Assembly: GCF_019424165.1 (NCBI RefSeq)
Contig: NZ_JAHZAA010000004.1
Span: 1-57,656 of the forward strand
Reading direction: 5' to 3'
DNA length: 57,656 bases
DNA from: Desulfovibrio sp.
Lineage (GTDB): Bacteria; Desulfobacterota; Desulfovibrionia; Desulfovibrionales; Desulfovibrionaceae
The position numbers and the translations under genes were made by a program. The first letter of the stretch is position 1, and the number at the start of each line of letters is the position of its first letter. Under the pieces are notes generated by a model that saw nothing but the letters and a program-made list of their open reading frames with translations, did no database searches and was not told the origin of the DNA. Shown piece after piece: positions 1 to 6,915 of the stretch.

Positions 1-2
1 CG

Positions 3-122
3 GTGCGGCATGATGGTACCCTTGGACTATTGCCGCTGGAGTCCGGCACGGCCCAATCCAACATTTTTCACCCACAACCGGCGGCGCATCCCGCGTTGCT
101 GACACTCAAGGAGGCTGTATGA
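3..122 (+). CDS. 3' end of an unidentified gene (partial at window edge)
   Basis: An open frame enters from the left edge and ends at a TGA at 120-122 after 39 codons. The stop overlaps the ATG of the next small gene as ATGA, which is typical of translationally coupled genes and is the main reason to accept it. The visible tail is proline- and alanine-rich and ends LLTLKEAV. I recognise no domain. It probably belongs to a phage- or plasmid-derived operon with the two small genes that follow. Confidence 0.4.
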   Translation: MRHDGTLGLLPLESGTAQSNIFHPQPAAHPALLTLKEAV

Positions 123-190
123 ATCCACTGGCATGGATACCTGTTGCTATTGCTGTGTTGCAGGTCATCAAGGAAAACTGGGACGATTAA
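119..190 (+). CDS. 23-residue hydrophobic peptide gene
   Basis: The ATG at 119 is preceded by AAGGAGG at 109-115, an almost ideal ribosome-binding site, and overlaps the stop of the upstream frame. The product starts MNPLAWIPVAIAVLQ and ends with a charged KENWDD tail. That is one short membrane-spanning stretch with an acidic C-terminus. Such peptides occur in phage and plasmid operons as holin-like, lysis or entry-exclusion peptides, but nothing here identifies the role. A 14-bp perfect hairpin follows the stop. Confidence 0.45.
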   Translation: MNPLAWIPVAIAVLQVIKENWDD

Positions 191-206
191 CCGGCAGAAT
201 AGTTGG

Positions 207-238
207 TGCAGGAGGCGGGATAATTCCCGCCTCCTGCA
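207..238 (+). terminator. Perfect 14-bp hairpin between two small genes
   Basis: Arms at 207-220 and 225-238 are perfectly complementary around a TAAT loop. The T tract after the stem is weak (TTTACG). It may be a terminator, an attenuator or an RNA-stability element. Its core GGCGGGA/TCCCGCC recurs in the hairpin after the next gene. Confidence 0.55.
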
Positions 239-265
239 TTTACGCAACTGAAAAGGAGAATAACA

Positions 266-427
266 ATGAGCAATAAATGGGTATTTATAGGTGGCATACT
301 CGCTGGTGTCGCAGGGGTATTCACTGCGGCGGCGATTTCTATGGAACTGGAGGGTCGGCAAAGCGGCACCCGTGACACAGTGGATGAACCTGAAACGCTG
401 GCCTTGCCTGAAAGCGAAGGCATGTAG
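266..427 (+). CDS. 53-residue small membrane protein
   Basis: The start is an ATG with AAGGAG a few bases upstream. Residues 4-25 form a glycine/alanine-rich transmembrane segment (WVFIGGILAGVAGVF...). It is followed by a hydrophilic, acidic tail ending PESEGM. The gene lies 75 bp downstream of the 23-residue peptide gene on the same strand and is followed by another stable hairpin. No family is recognised. The pairing of two tiny membrane-protein genes, each closed by a similar hairpin, suggests a small module from a phage or conjugative element. It could also be a remnant. Confidence 0.5.
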   Translation: MSNKWVFIGGILAGVAGVFTAAAISMELEGRQSGTRDTVDEPETLALPESEGM

Positions 428-445
428 AGGGCTACAGTCTGATTG

Positions 446-475
446 CAGGGCGGGAGTTTTTTATATCCCGCCCTG
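446..475 (+). terminator. 10-bp hairpin after the 53-residue protein gene
   Basis: Arms CAGGGCGGGA (446-455) and TCCCGCCCTG (466-475) pair perfectly. The right half lies in a 37-bp segment repeated at 4919-4955, where the left half is missing. Confidence 0.55.
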
Positions 476-496
476 TTTGCATGGACAGAGATTAGC
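460..496. repeat. Direct repeat copy 1, left flank of the IS1111-group element
   Basis: This 37-bp segment recurs at 4919-4955 with one mismatch (G490 against A4949). It ends in ATTAGC, immediately before the inferred left end of the IS1111-group element. The second copy is not interrupted at that point, so the pair records an occupied and an empty site. Confidence 0.75.
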
Positions 497-570
497 TGAT
501 GGGATGGCCTCGCCCGAACAAATCAGGCATGCATAGGTAAAGCAAACAACCCTGCAAAGGAGACCATCCC

Positions 571-1606
571 ATGAGCGAGATTACTCTGATCGGCATCGAC
601 CTAGCAAAGAACATTTTTCGCATCAACTGCTTGGATGAAAACGGCAAGCGCGTCATGAACAAAAATCTGCACCGGGAAGGCGTTGTTCAATTTTTTGCGT
701 CGCTATCCGAATGTACAGTGGCCATGGAAGCCTGCGCAAGTTCCCATTACTGGGGACGCACCATGAAATCTCTCGGGCATACGGTCAAGCTCATTCATCC
801 GCGTTACGTTACGCCATACCGCCTCGGCGACAAGAATGATGCCAAGGATGCCGCGGCCATCTGTGCAGCCGCGCAACGTCCGGATATGCGTTTCGTCCGG
901 TTGCGCTCGCAACGCCAGTCGGACATCCAGGGCTTGCACAGGGTCCGTGAAGGACTTGTCGCCGAAAGAACCGCGACAATAAACAGGGCTCGCGCTCTGC
1001 TTGCCGAAAACGGCATCGTCATAAAACAAGGATCGACAAATGTATTCTCCGCTTTGCCTGTCATCATCGACGATTATGAAAATAATCTGTCTGGCATGAT
1101 GCGACAGCTTTTGCGGATGCAATATGCCCTTCTGCTTGCTCTGCGTGAACAGTTGTCCGAGTTAGGAAAAATGCTGCAAGCACTTGTAACCCAAGAAGAA
1201 GCGTATCATGCAGCTTCCAGGTCTTGGCGTGATAACGGCAACATTACTCGGCTCGGAACTGGGCAACGGTTCCGCCTTCCGTAACGGTCGCGCTTTTGCT
1301 GCTTACTTGGGATTGATTCCCAGACAACACTCAAGCGGCGGGAAAAATGTACTTTTGGGCATCAGCAAGCATGGGAACCGCTATTTGCGTACCTTGCTGG
1401 TCCACGGGGCCAGGACAACGCTACGCTCTATTCTCTTTGGCCGCTCCCCATTTGGTGGAGGCCCGATTGAGGCGTGGGCAACAGAGTTGCTGAACCGGCG
1501 AGGTAAAAACAAAACCATTGTGGCTCTGGCGGGAAAGCTGGCGCGAATGGCGTGGGCCATATTGGCGAAAGGCGTATCTTTCCAAAAAGCAGCGTGTGCC
1601 GCATAG
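571..1606 (+). pseudogene. IS110-family transposase, frameshifted
   Basis: The N-terminal part (571 to about 1200) has the DEDD RuvC-like domain: GIDLAKN, an acidic MEAC motif and KNDAKDA. The C-terminal part (about 1208-1606, next frame) has the transposase_20 domain, with a PGLGVITA helix-hairpin-helix-like motif and the serine-containing PRQHSSGGK. Family members are one continuous protein of about 340 residues, whereas here the two halves are in different frames with the break near 1195-1210. An AAGGAG precedes the ATG. The copy is probably inactive unless frameshifting rescues it. Confidence 0.8.
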
Positions 1607-1796
1607 CATTTTTCACGAGCCTTACAGCGTGACATTTTGATGGTGTCGCATGCAAATCTCTCGCCAAACCTAAACAAACACTGATGACGAAAACTATTTC
1701 CCTCCCGAGGATGTGAGAGTCAAGACGCATGGAATAAACGGTCGGACCTGCTTTCGGAAAACCTGGTGCAGTCCGTGGTCATGAAGACCGATTAGC
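1607..1796 (+). other. Non-coding right end of the IS1111-group element (possible guide-RNA region)
   Basis: About 190 bp between the transposase stop and the inferred right end contain no gene. In this group, guide RNAs (called seekRNA or bridge RNA) that direct target choice are encoded in the long non-coding end, which in IS1111 members is the right end. The assignment rests on position and family knowledge only. I have not folded it. Confidence 0.35.
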
Positions 1797-1891
1797 CGAT
1801 TAGGACCGAAAGCGCGGATTACCCATACTGGCGCGGCGATATCGCCTGATGCCGAATATACGTGTGCATCCGATTTGTTTTTACTTCATGA

Positions 1892-2041
1892 AGAAAGACC
1901 TTGACTCCTGGGCGAGGCCATATACGGACAGTAATGAACTTGAATATCAAGCCGACATTAGAAATTAGGCCCGGCTACCAATTCAATGTCATAGTCACTA
2001 AAGATATGGTGTTTGAACAGCCGTATAGAGCAGGGAGCTAG
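1892..2041 (+). pseudogene. C-terminal remnant of a VirB10/TrbI-like conjugation protein
   Basis: The frame from 1892 to the TAG at 2039-2041 encodes a tail containing NLNIKPTLEIRPGYQFNVIV followed by TKDMVFEQPYR. This closely matches the conserved end of VirB10/TrbI proteins, the outer-membrane-spanning part of type IV secretion channels (an Ile-x-Pro-Thr-Leu-x-Ile-Arg-Pro-Gly strand, then a VxVTKDMVF strand). An in-frame stop lies at 1889-1891 and the rest of the ~400-residue protein is absent. It shows that a conjugative element once occupied this locus. Assignment is by motif only. Confidence 0.6.
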
Positions 2042-2053
2042 GAAATGCGATTA

Positions 2054-2437
2054 TTACTTATCTCTGTCTCTACTATAAGAAGTAAGCAAGCGTTCTTTCA
2101 AAAGCGAAGAAAAATTGCGCCGCCCATCAGCGATAAGATGGATATGAACTTCATGACTCGCTTTGTGAATTTGATAAAAAATTCGATACGGCGGAACTTG
2201 AATCTCCCTGAAAGACAATATGTTTACTCGCCTCAATTCGGGTGGGATCCGCCCTCTATCGGGCAATTCGGACAAGCTGTCTCGCGCTTGAAGGAATTTG
2301 TTCAAAATCGTATCTGCCATGTCCGGGCCTTCTCTGTCAGCAATGAAAGAAACAATATCAGAAATGTCTCTTTTAGCACGGCTCGTAAAAGAGGAAATCC
2401 AAGTTTTCCTACCTATGCTCATTGCGTTTCTCCGCAA
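2054..2437 (-). CDS. RelE/ParE-superfamily toxin
   Basis: The product is up to 127 residues, or about 122 from an internal Met at 2422. It has the RelE/ParE fold signature: an N-terminal helical stretch (RAKRDISDIVSFIA), a central PDRGRIPPEL segment, and a basic strand pair (SFREIQVPPYRIFYQI, then HLIADGRRNF). Members are mRNA-cleaving or gyrase-poisoning toxins, and the sequence alone does not say which. It lies directly downstream of and overlaps a Phd/YefM-type antitoxin gene, the usual order for this TA type. The start is ambiguous: GTG/ATG choices at 2437 and 2422 both overlap the antitoxin. Confidence 0.8.
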   Translation of the reverse strand: MRRNAMSIGRKTWISSFTSRAKRDISDIVSFIADREGPDMADTILNKFLQARDSLSELPDRGRIPPELRRVNILSFREIQVPPYRIFYQIHKASHEVHIHLIADGRRNFSSLLKERLLTSYSRDRDK

Positions 2438-2699
2438 TCATATTCCGTAGGTCGGCAAAAACTTCGTCAGAGTCATGCAAGTTGCCAGCCTCTACATCAG
2501 CGGAGCTTTCTGCCAGTAGGCGTAACAGGGCAAGGCTTTCCTGCATTTGGTCATATTCTCGTACATTCATTACTACCGCCTTGGCTTCACCATTTTGTGT
2601 AATGATCATAGGATTGCCAGATTCATCAACGGATTCAATAAGTTGCTTGGCGTTATTTTTAAGCCATGAAATAGGCTTTATGTCGGAATGAAATTGCAT
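2409..2699 (-). CDS. Phd/YefM-family antitoxin
   Basis: This 96-residue protein has the N-terminal Phd/YefM DNA-binding domain: IKPISWLKNNAKQLIESV, then NPMIITQNGEAKAVVMNVREY. A more polar C-terminal part presumably wraps the toxin. It precedes and overlaps the RelE/ParE-like toxin gene on the minus strand. In this family the antitoxin, with toxin as co-repressor, binds the operon promoter, so the AT-rich 2700-2800 interval is the likely operator. The pair probably stabilised the mobile element it sits in. Confidence 0.85.
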   Translation of the reverse strand: MQFHSDIKPISWLKNNAKQLIESVDESGNPMIITQNGEAKAVVMNVREYDQMQESLALLRLLAESSADVEAGNLHDSDEVFADLRNMIAEKRNEHR

Positions 2700-2860
2700 A
2701 GACCCTCCATATGGGAAAAATTATGTCTGAATTTAGACTAATCATTGTAGGAAAAGAAATCAAGGATTCTTTGTAAATTCTTTCTGCGGGACACGCTCCC
2801 CAATTTCGCGTCGCCAGACGGCCTCTTTACGAGACTGTCATGTGCGCGAAAAAAACAGAA

Positions 2861-3596
2861 GGGTCTTGCCTAGCTGAGCCATTCATGATTGGTTTCAAAG
2901 CTAGGGATACCAATGAAAAACAAGTATGCAATTCGTTCAAAAATTTCAGAGGCCAAAATCCGGCAAATAGTGAGGCTGTTTGCCGTTGACTTGGATGCCC
3001 TGCAGATTGCGCAAATCGCAGGTGTGAACCGAAATACTGTGAACAGGTATTTGGCTGCATTTCGCGAACGCATTGCCCATTTCTGCGAGGCAGAATCTCC
3101 AGTAAAGGGAGAAGTTGAGGTTGACGAAAGCTACTTCGGTGCTCGCCGAGTTAGAGGACTTCGAGGCCGTGGAGCAAGAGGAAAGACTATTGTTTTTGGC
3201 CTATTCAAACGAAATGGGCGAGTCTACACAGAGGTTGTCCCCGACTGCTCAAAGGCCACGCTCCAAGGTATAATTCGTGGTCGGGTAGAACTCGAAAGTA
3301 TTATCCACTCAGACGGCTGGCGCGGCTACGATGGCCTGGTCGACTTGGGGTATCAGAAGCACTTCAGGGTGCAACATGGCAACAATGAATTTGCCACTAA
3401 ACACTCACATATTAATGGCATTGAAAGCTTCTGGGCCTTCGCCAAGACGCGCCTTGTGCGTTTTAGAGGGCTGGCAAAACACACTTTTTACTTTCATTTG
3501 AAAGAATGCGAATTCCGGTTTAACCACAGAAACGAGGACCTTTCCAAACTCGTCCTCAAAATGCTCAGGGAAAAGCCTCTCAGCTAGGCATGACCC
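2861..3596 (+). mobile_element. Intact IS1595-family insertion sequence, 736 bp
   Basis: Inverted repeats at 2861-2878 (GGGTCTTGCCTAGCTGAG) and 3579-3596 match at 17 of 18 positions. The element is flanked by a perfect 8-bp target duplication AAACAGAA (2853-2860 and 3597-3604). It contains one full-length transposase gene. Intact ends, gene and duplication suggest a fairly recent insertion. Confidence 0.92.
2913..3587 (+). CDS. IS1595-family (ISXO2-like) DDE transposase
   Basis: The product is about 224 residues from the ATG at 2913. A TTG at 2889 would add eight residues but lacks a better ribosome site. The N-terminus holds a helix-turn-helix (LFAVDLDALQIAQIAGVNRNTVNRYL). The ISXO2-like catalytic core follows: first acidic residue in GEVEVDESYFG, second in IIHSDGWRGYD, then HSHINGIESFWAFAK, the Asn/Glu-type last motif. 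The C-terminal segment has the expected FRGLAKHTFYFHLKECEFRFNHR. It is complete, in one frame, and sits between intact inverted repeats, so it is probably functional. Confidence 0.92.
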   Translation: MKNKYAIRSKISEAKIRQIVRLFAVDLDALQIAQIAGVNRNTVNRYLAAFRERIAHFCEAESPVKGEVEVDESYFGARRVRGLRGRGARGKTIVFGLFKRNGRVYTEVVPDCSKATLQGIIRGRVELESIIHSDGWRGYDGLVDLGYQKHFRVQHGNNEFATKHSHINGIESFWAFAKTRLVRFRGLAKHTFYFHLKECEFRFNHRNEDLSKLVLKMLREKPLS

Positions 3597-3703
3597 AAAC
3601 AGAATATGGATTGGGGGAAGATACCCCCAAAACGCCGCTACGCTGGCTCTATTTGCCGTTCATGCTACTGCTTGGTGATAGGTCGTCAAATTCGGACGCC
3701 ATG

Positions 3704-4513
3704 TTAAGCGGCAATCAGTAGCTTTGATTCCAGCCGGCCGCTTCTGACAAACGCCGCCGGAGAGAGATAGCCGAGTGCCGCCTGCCGCTTTTGCCGATTG
3801 TAAAAAATCTCAATATACTCTGTTATATCTGTAATGGCTTCAGCCTGTGAGCTGTAGCTTTTGCAATGCACCAACTCATTTTTCAACAAGCCCCAGAAGC
3901 TCTCCATGGGTGCGTTGTCGTAACAATCCCTTTTTTTGCTCATGGAGCAGACCAGACCGTATGAGCGGAGTCTTTTCTGGTAAGCTACGCTGCAATACTG
4001 GCTCCCGCGATCCGACACAGGCGGGCGATGCAGGCGCACCGCCTTCATCAATGCAGCCAAGACAAGTCCGGTGTCCATACGCTCGGCCAGGCTGAAGCCG
4101 ACAATTTCCCGACTGTGTAAATCCTTGATTCCGGCAAGATATACCCAGCCCTGCCGTGTGGGAATGTAGGTTATGTCACTCACCCACGCGCGGTTGTGCT
4201 CGCCCGGCGCGAAGTCGCGGTTCAGAAGGTTGGGAGCGACCGGCAGTGCGTGATTTGACTCCGTGGTGCGGATAATCCGCCTCCTGCGCTTACAGACGAG
4301 GCCCAGTTCACGGCGTAGCCGTTTGACCTTCCAGAGGCTGATGGCGCAACCGCTTGCCACGAGTTCCTGGTGCAACCGCTCCGCGCCGTATGTGCCGCGT
4401 GTCTTCTGGTGGGCGGCCAGAACCTCAGCCTCCAGGCGAGCTGCCTTGCCTGATGGGACTGCGTCGCGTTTGAGCCAGGCGTAGTAGCCACTGACAGACG
4501 CTTGCAAAACCAA
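3704..4513 (-). pseudogene. IS3-family OrfB transposase, 5' end cut by a nonsense codon
   Basis: This frame carries the rve/DDE integrase domain with all three catalytic motifs visible: WVSDITYIP, PVSDRGSQYCS and DNAPMESFWGLLKNE. Upstream is an HTH_21-like region (RTYGAERLHQELVASG). Reading upstream in the same frame gives HQYPVRLICLVLQ, the normal OrfB N-terminus, but a TGA at 4541-4543 separates it from VRYAAVNTL. A short form from the TTG at 4513 is possible. The catalytic core is intact but the reading frame upstream is not, so the element is probably immobile. Confidence 0.8.
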
Positions 4514-4540
4514 GCAAATAAGCCGGACAGGATATTGGTG

Positions 4541-4864
4541 TCACAACGTGTTGACTGCGGCGTACCTCACAGCGACTCCTTGGCAAAGTACGCCGCCGCT
4601 TTTTTTTAAAATGTCGCGTTCCATACGCAGTAAAGCGTTCTCTTTCTTCAATCGCGCCAATTCCGCGTCCTGCTCACTCACGCCCGGCTTCAACGCGAAC
4701 CCTTGCTTATCCTGTCGATACTGCGCAACCCAATTCGCCAGAGTTTTCATAGGAATAGACAATCTTCGCGCTGTTTCCGTTACGCCGAAACCATCCTCAA
4801 CCGCCATGGTGACGGTTTGCTGCCGTAATTCCTGGGAATAACGTCCCCGTGGTGCTTTCGTCAT
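4541..4864 (-). CDS. IS3-family OrfA (helix-turn-helix subunit), altered frame at the slip site
   Basis: The 107-residue frame begins with an HTH domain (YSQELRQQTVTMAVEDGFGV...TLANWVAQYRQ) and continues into a leucine-zipper-like helix (ELARLKKENALLRMERDILKK). The usual OrfA ends AAAYFAKESL. Here that tail lies in the neighbouring frame, because the slippery A tract (4600-4607, read on the minus strand) has eight residues. The zero frame therefore runs into the OrfB frame and stops at the TGA at 4541. Normally a -1 slip at this tract makes the OrfAB transposase. Confidence 0.8.
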   Translation of the reverse strand: MTKAPRGRYSQELRQQTVTMAVEDGFGVTETARRLSIPMKTLANWVAQYRQDKQGFALKPGVSEQDAELARLKKENALLRMERDILKKSGGVLCQGVAVRYAAVNTL

Positions 4865-4918
4865 AGAACCTCCTCAATGGATATGAACTATGGCGTCCGT
4901 TTTTTCCAGCCTACCTCA

Positions 4919-4955
4919 TTTATATCCCGCCCTGTTTGCATGGACAGAAATTAGC
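4919..4955. repeat. Direct repeat copy 2 (uninterrupted site)
   Basis: This matches 460-496 at 36 of 37 positions and continues as CG, like the right flank of the IS1111-group element. It starts at the first base outside the IS3-family end, so its left part has been lost. Confidence 0.75.
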
Positions 4956-5089
4956 CGGTAAAAAAGAGTTTCGTTTTTTCATACGCTCTGGCTGAACAGT
5001 TACGCAAATATGCTTTCGAATACCGGATGAAAGAAGTGGACATAGTAAGGGATGCGTTGGATAATTTTTTCAAGAATGAAAATCGGTAA
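4955..5089 (+). pseudogene. Ribbon-helix-helix-like protein, 5' end missing
   Basis: The frame from the TAG at 4952-4954 to the TAA at 5087-5089 encodes 44 codons, including SFVFSYALAEQLRKYAFEYR then KEVDIVRDALDNFF. This is a strand followed by two helices, the arrangement of plasmid-type ribbon-helix-helix DNA-binding proteins. There is no start codon, and the upstream part is replaced by the repeat and the IS3 element. It may be the remains of a plasmid copy-control or partition regulator, or an antitoxin for an unseen toxin. Confidence 0.45.
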
Positions 5090-5131
5090 AGGCAAGATTA
5101 AGGATGGAGATAAAAAAACACAGGAAGTAGA

Positions 5132-5704
5132 ATGAAAATTGAAGCTCTGCGCCATATAATTCGGGCTTCAGCAGGGGTAACCGGATATAAAAAATTTCTC
5201 ATTCTTGAATCGCAAGCCATTTTGGGGCACTGCTTAGACAAGGACTATGATTTTTCTTTTCACGAATCAATGGAGCTAGATATAGCTCCAATTCCAGAAA
5301 ATGAAATCATTTCCGATTTAATTTCAGGAACAATTGGGGAGCTATCACCTTTTCATCAAACCTTTGGTTACTATGCAGATGGATGCGATATGGGGACAGC
5401 TATCTTTCCATTGGGTTGGGATCAAAGGGTCTCACACTACATTTTTGAAGAAGACATCAATGTCTATTTTCCTTCTGCGGAAGACTTAGCACTTTCAAAA
5501 TACTGCGCTGGACGAGGGAAGGACACTGAATTCATAAAAAAACTTTGGGATGAAGATTTGCTTGACGTGAACACCATGCAAAAACTTTTGTCCCAACTAC
5601 CAGCAGAAAAGCTTGGGGCCAAGCTAGGATATGTGAAAAACCGTGTTACGTGTGACATTGAAGCCTACATGAAACGAGGGAAAAACTTAGGGCAAGAGCG
5701 ATGA
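5132..5704 (+). CDS. DUF6036-like nucleotidyltransferase
   Basis: This 190-residue protein resembles the DUF6036 group of predicted nucleotidyltransferases. It has FLILESQAILGHC (other members usually have GSQ where this has ESQ), the acidic MELDIAP strand, IGELSPFHQTFGYYADG, FPLGWDQR and SAEDLALSKYCAGRGKD. The GS-x-D-x-D chemistry of the fold is therefore only partly conserved, and activity is uncertain. GGAAG precedes the ATG. Its last four bases (ATGA) overlap the start of the next gene, indicating coupled translation. The two-gene unit resembles TA or defence modules built on minimal nucleotidyltransferases, which is inference. Confidence 0.65.
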   Translation: MKIEALRHIIRASAGVTGYKKFLILESQAILGHCLDKDYDFSFHESMELDIAPIPENEIISDLISGTIGELSPFHQTFGYYADGCDMGTAIFPLGWDQRVSHYIFEEDINVYFPSAEDLALSKYCAGRGKDTEFIKKLWDEDLLDVNTMQKLLSQLPAEKLGAKLGYVKNRVTCDIEAYMKRGKNLGQER

Positions 5705-6033
5705 ATCACTCAAAAATAGACTCCCTTTCATTTGCCATGCATCTGCACTTGGCGACACGATTAAGCAAAAATCCGTTGCTGTTGGCAGACATGAAAAAAT
5801 GCGTGGATACTTGGCTGAAATCTGAAAAATGTCCAGGTTCAACAGGATACTTGCAGCAATGGCTTGATGCGATTGAAAAAGGACCGGAAGCCGTCATTTC
5901 TCTGGCCACAGAGACATCGGAACAGGGACAGGTGTTGCGCTCATGCTCACCTTTCGGAGTAATATGGACTCCCAAAGAGCGATGGGAATTCATTCGTCAG
6001 TGGCGAGAAGATCGAGGATGTAAGAAAATTTAG
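5701..6033 (+). CDS. Small conserved partner of the DUF6036-like nucleotidyltransferase
   Basis: This 110-residue protein starts within the stop of the upstream gene (ATGA). It is predicted helical, starts IDSLSFAMHLHLATRL, and ends with a recognisable block, LRSCSPFGVIWTPKERWEFIRQWRED. Short proteins with an SPF-(x)-GV-(x)-ERW ending are often found beside DUF6036-like genes, from general familiarity rather than a search. I know of no established function. A role as antitoxin, adaptor or second subunit is plausible from the gene pairing only. Confidence 0.5.
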   Translation: MNHSKIDSLSFAMHLHLATRLSKNPLLLADMKKCVDTWLKSEKCPGSTGYLQQWLDAIEKGPEAVISLATETSEQGQVLRSCSPFGVIWTPKERWEFIRQWREDRGCKKI

Positions 6034-6078
6034 GGGGTGTCCCCAAAAAGAGCAAAGCAAAAAGGTGAAAGGTTTTGC

Positions 6079-6141
6079 TTGACTCGTGCCCTCATGAGAA
6101 AATTCTGGACATCCCCCTTGACTCGTGGCCTCATGAGAAAA
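6079..6141. repeat. Two 24-bp direct repeats, 39 bp apart
   Basis: Copies at 6079-6102 and 6118-6141 differ at one position (TTGACTCGTG then C or G, then CCTCATGAGAAAA). They lie between the end of the nucleotidyltransferase pair and the ParE-like toxin gene and contain no gene. They could be protein-binding sites or scars. Confidence 0.6.
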
Positions 6142-6165
6142 AAGCGAGGCCTGGTTAACCTCGCT
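6136..6165 (-). terminator. Terminator of the ParD/ParE-like operon
   Basis: Stem AGCGAGG (6143-6149) with CCTCGCT (6159-6165). On the minus strand it is followed by a run of seven T residues. It sits about 30 bp past the toxin stop codon. Confidence 0.6.
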
Positions 6166-6196
6166 TCTGCCCGCATCGTCTGGTGAGCCTTTCCTT

Positions 6197-6505
6197 TTAC
6201 AGGTAATCAATACCTACTTCCTTCTGGTGTCTGATTGCCAGAACAGTAATGGCTTCCCCGTTTTCGGCGTAGTGGTACAAAAGGACATATCCAGCCCCGC
6301 CAAACGGGATGAGCAATTCCCGGTGTTCAGGCTCCAAATCCTCAGCCGGACGTCCGGCTTGTGGGAACTGCTCCAAAAGTCCAGCCTGTTTCAAAATAAG
6401 CGCTGCCGCCGTTTTCGCTGCCTCAATGTCTTTTTCAGCAAGAAAATTATAGAGGCGCTGAACACATTCAAGAGACCTCGGCGACCAGACGACTATATGT
6501 GACAT
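6197..6505 (-). CDS. ParE/RelE-superfamily toxin
   Basis: This 102-residue protein has the ParE pattern: an N-terminal VVWSPRSLECVQRLYNFLAE helix pair, then QFPQAGRPAEDL, a strand ELLIPFGGAGYVLLYHY and the terminal ITVLAIRHQKEVG. ParE members poison DNA gyrase and RelE members cut mRNA. The RHQKE ending is closer to ParE. It overlaps its antitoxin gene by 13 bp and is followed by a terminator. It is a second, unrelated TA pair in this mobile region, probably there to stabilise the element. Confidence 0.85.
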   Translation of the reverse strand: MSHIVVWSPRSLECVQRLYNFLAEKDIEAAKTAAALILKQAGLLEQFPQAGRPAEDLEPEHRELLIPFGGAGYVLLYHYAENGEAITVLAIRHQKEVGIDYL

Positions 6506-6792
6506 TTGGGCGGCTCCACGTTGTTACCCGCTGCAAGTTGCGAGAGCCATTCCTTAGCCTCGGCATTCGTCAGATGTAGGCCTGTCCGTTGATATTCTTC
6601 CCAAGCGGCGATGCCTTCTTGCCGCCATGCTTCCCGTTTTTCTTCACGGCTCACAAAATTTTCTATTGCCTGAATCATGAGCGCGTGGGGCGTGCGTTGG
6701 CGGGATTCCGCAAGGCTCTGCAAGCGTTTACGCAGTTCGCCGGGTATTTTTATGCTGGTTGATAATGCCTGTAATGGGGTTTGTGTCTGCAT
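6493..6792 (-). CDS. CopG/ParD-like ribbon-helix-helix antitoxin
   Basis: This 99-residue protein has an N-terminal ribbon-helix-helix: the strand LSTSIKIP, a helix GELRKRLQSLAESR and a second helix PHALMIQAIENFVSRE. Its C-terminus is toxin-binding and acidic/helical (EEYQRTGLHLTNAEAKEWLSQL). It lies upstream of and overlaps the ParE-like toxin gene. A ribosome-binding sequence (AGGAGGTGG on the minus strand) is adjacent to the start. Autoregulation of the promoter just upstream (6793-6840) is usual for this family. Confidence 0.85.
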   Translation of the reverse strand: MQTQTPLQALSTSIKIPGELRKRLQSLAESRQRTPHALMIQAIENFVSREEKREAWRQEGIAAWEEYQRTGLHLTNAEAKEWLSQLAAGNNVEPPKCHI

Positions 6793-6915
6793 AGCTCCAC
6801 CTCCTGAAAGTAACAGTAGCTACCTTTTGGTTTTTAGTCAATCTGGGCTCCAAGGGCTATGCCCTGGCCAGCGCCCGGCATGGTTGTGGCCGAGTTGGGT
6901 AGACTGGCTGCCGGG

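Larger units (their letters stand above)
497..1796 (+). mobile_element. IS110-family (IS1111 group) insertion sequence, ~1.3 kb
   Basis: The ends are inferred. ATTAGC occurs at 491-496 and at 1791-1796, and joining the sequence left of the first copy to the sequence right of the second recreates the uninterrupted repeat near 4919-4957. The 1300-bp length suits the group. Inside are a frameshifted DEDD transposase gene and about 190 bp of non-coding right end. A 9-bp inverted pair (499-507 and 564-572) brackets the leader and reaches the start codon. No long terminal inverted repeats are visible, as expected for this family. Confidence 0.7.
3676..4918 (-). mobile_element. IS3-family insertion sequence, ~1.24 kb, degenerate
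   Basis: The two ends share CGGACGCCAT in inverted orientation (near 3693-3702 and 4889-4899) and both begin TGA when read inward. The length and orfA/orfB layout fit the family. No 3-bp target duplication is seen (TGG against TTT). The end at 4918 abuts exactly the second copy of the 37-bp repeat, whose missing left part suggests deletion or recombination around the element. Confidence 0.75.

Noticed and set aside
3673..4921. 3-bp target duplication for the IS3-family element
   Set aside because: The flanking triplets are TGG and TTT, so none is present.
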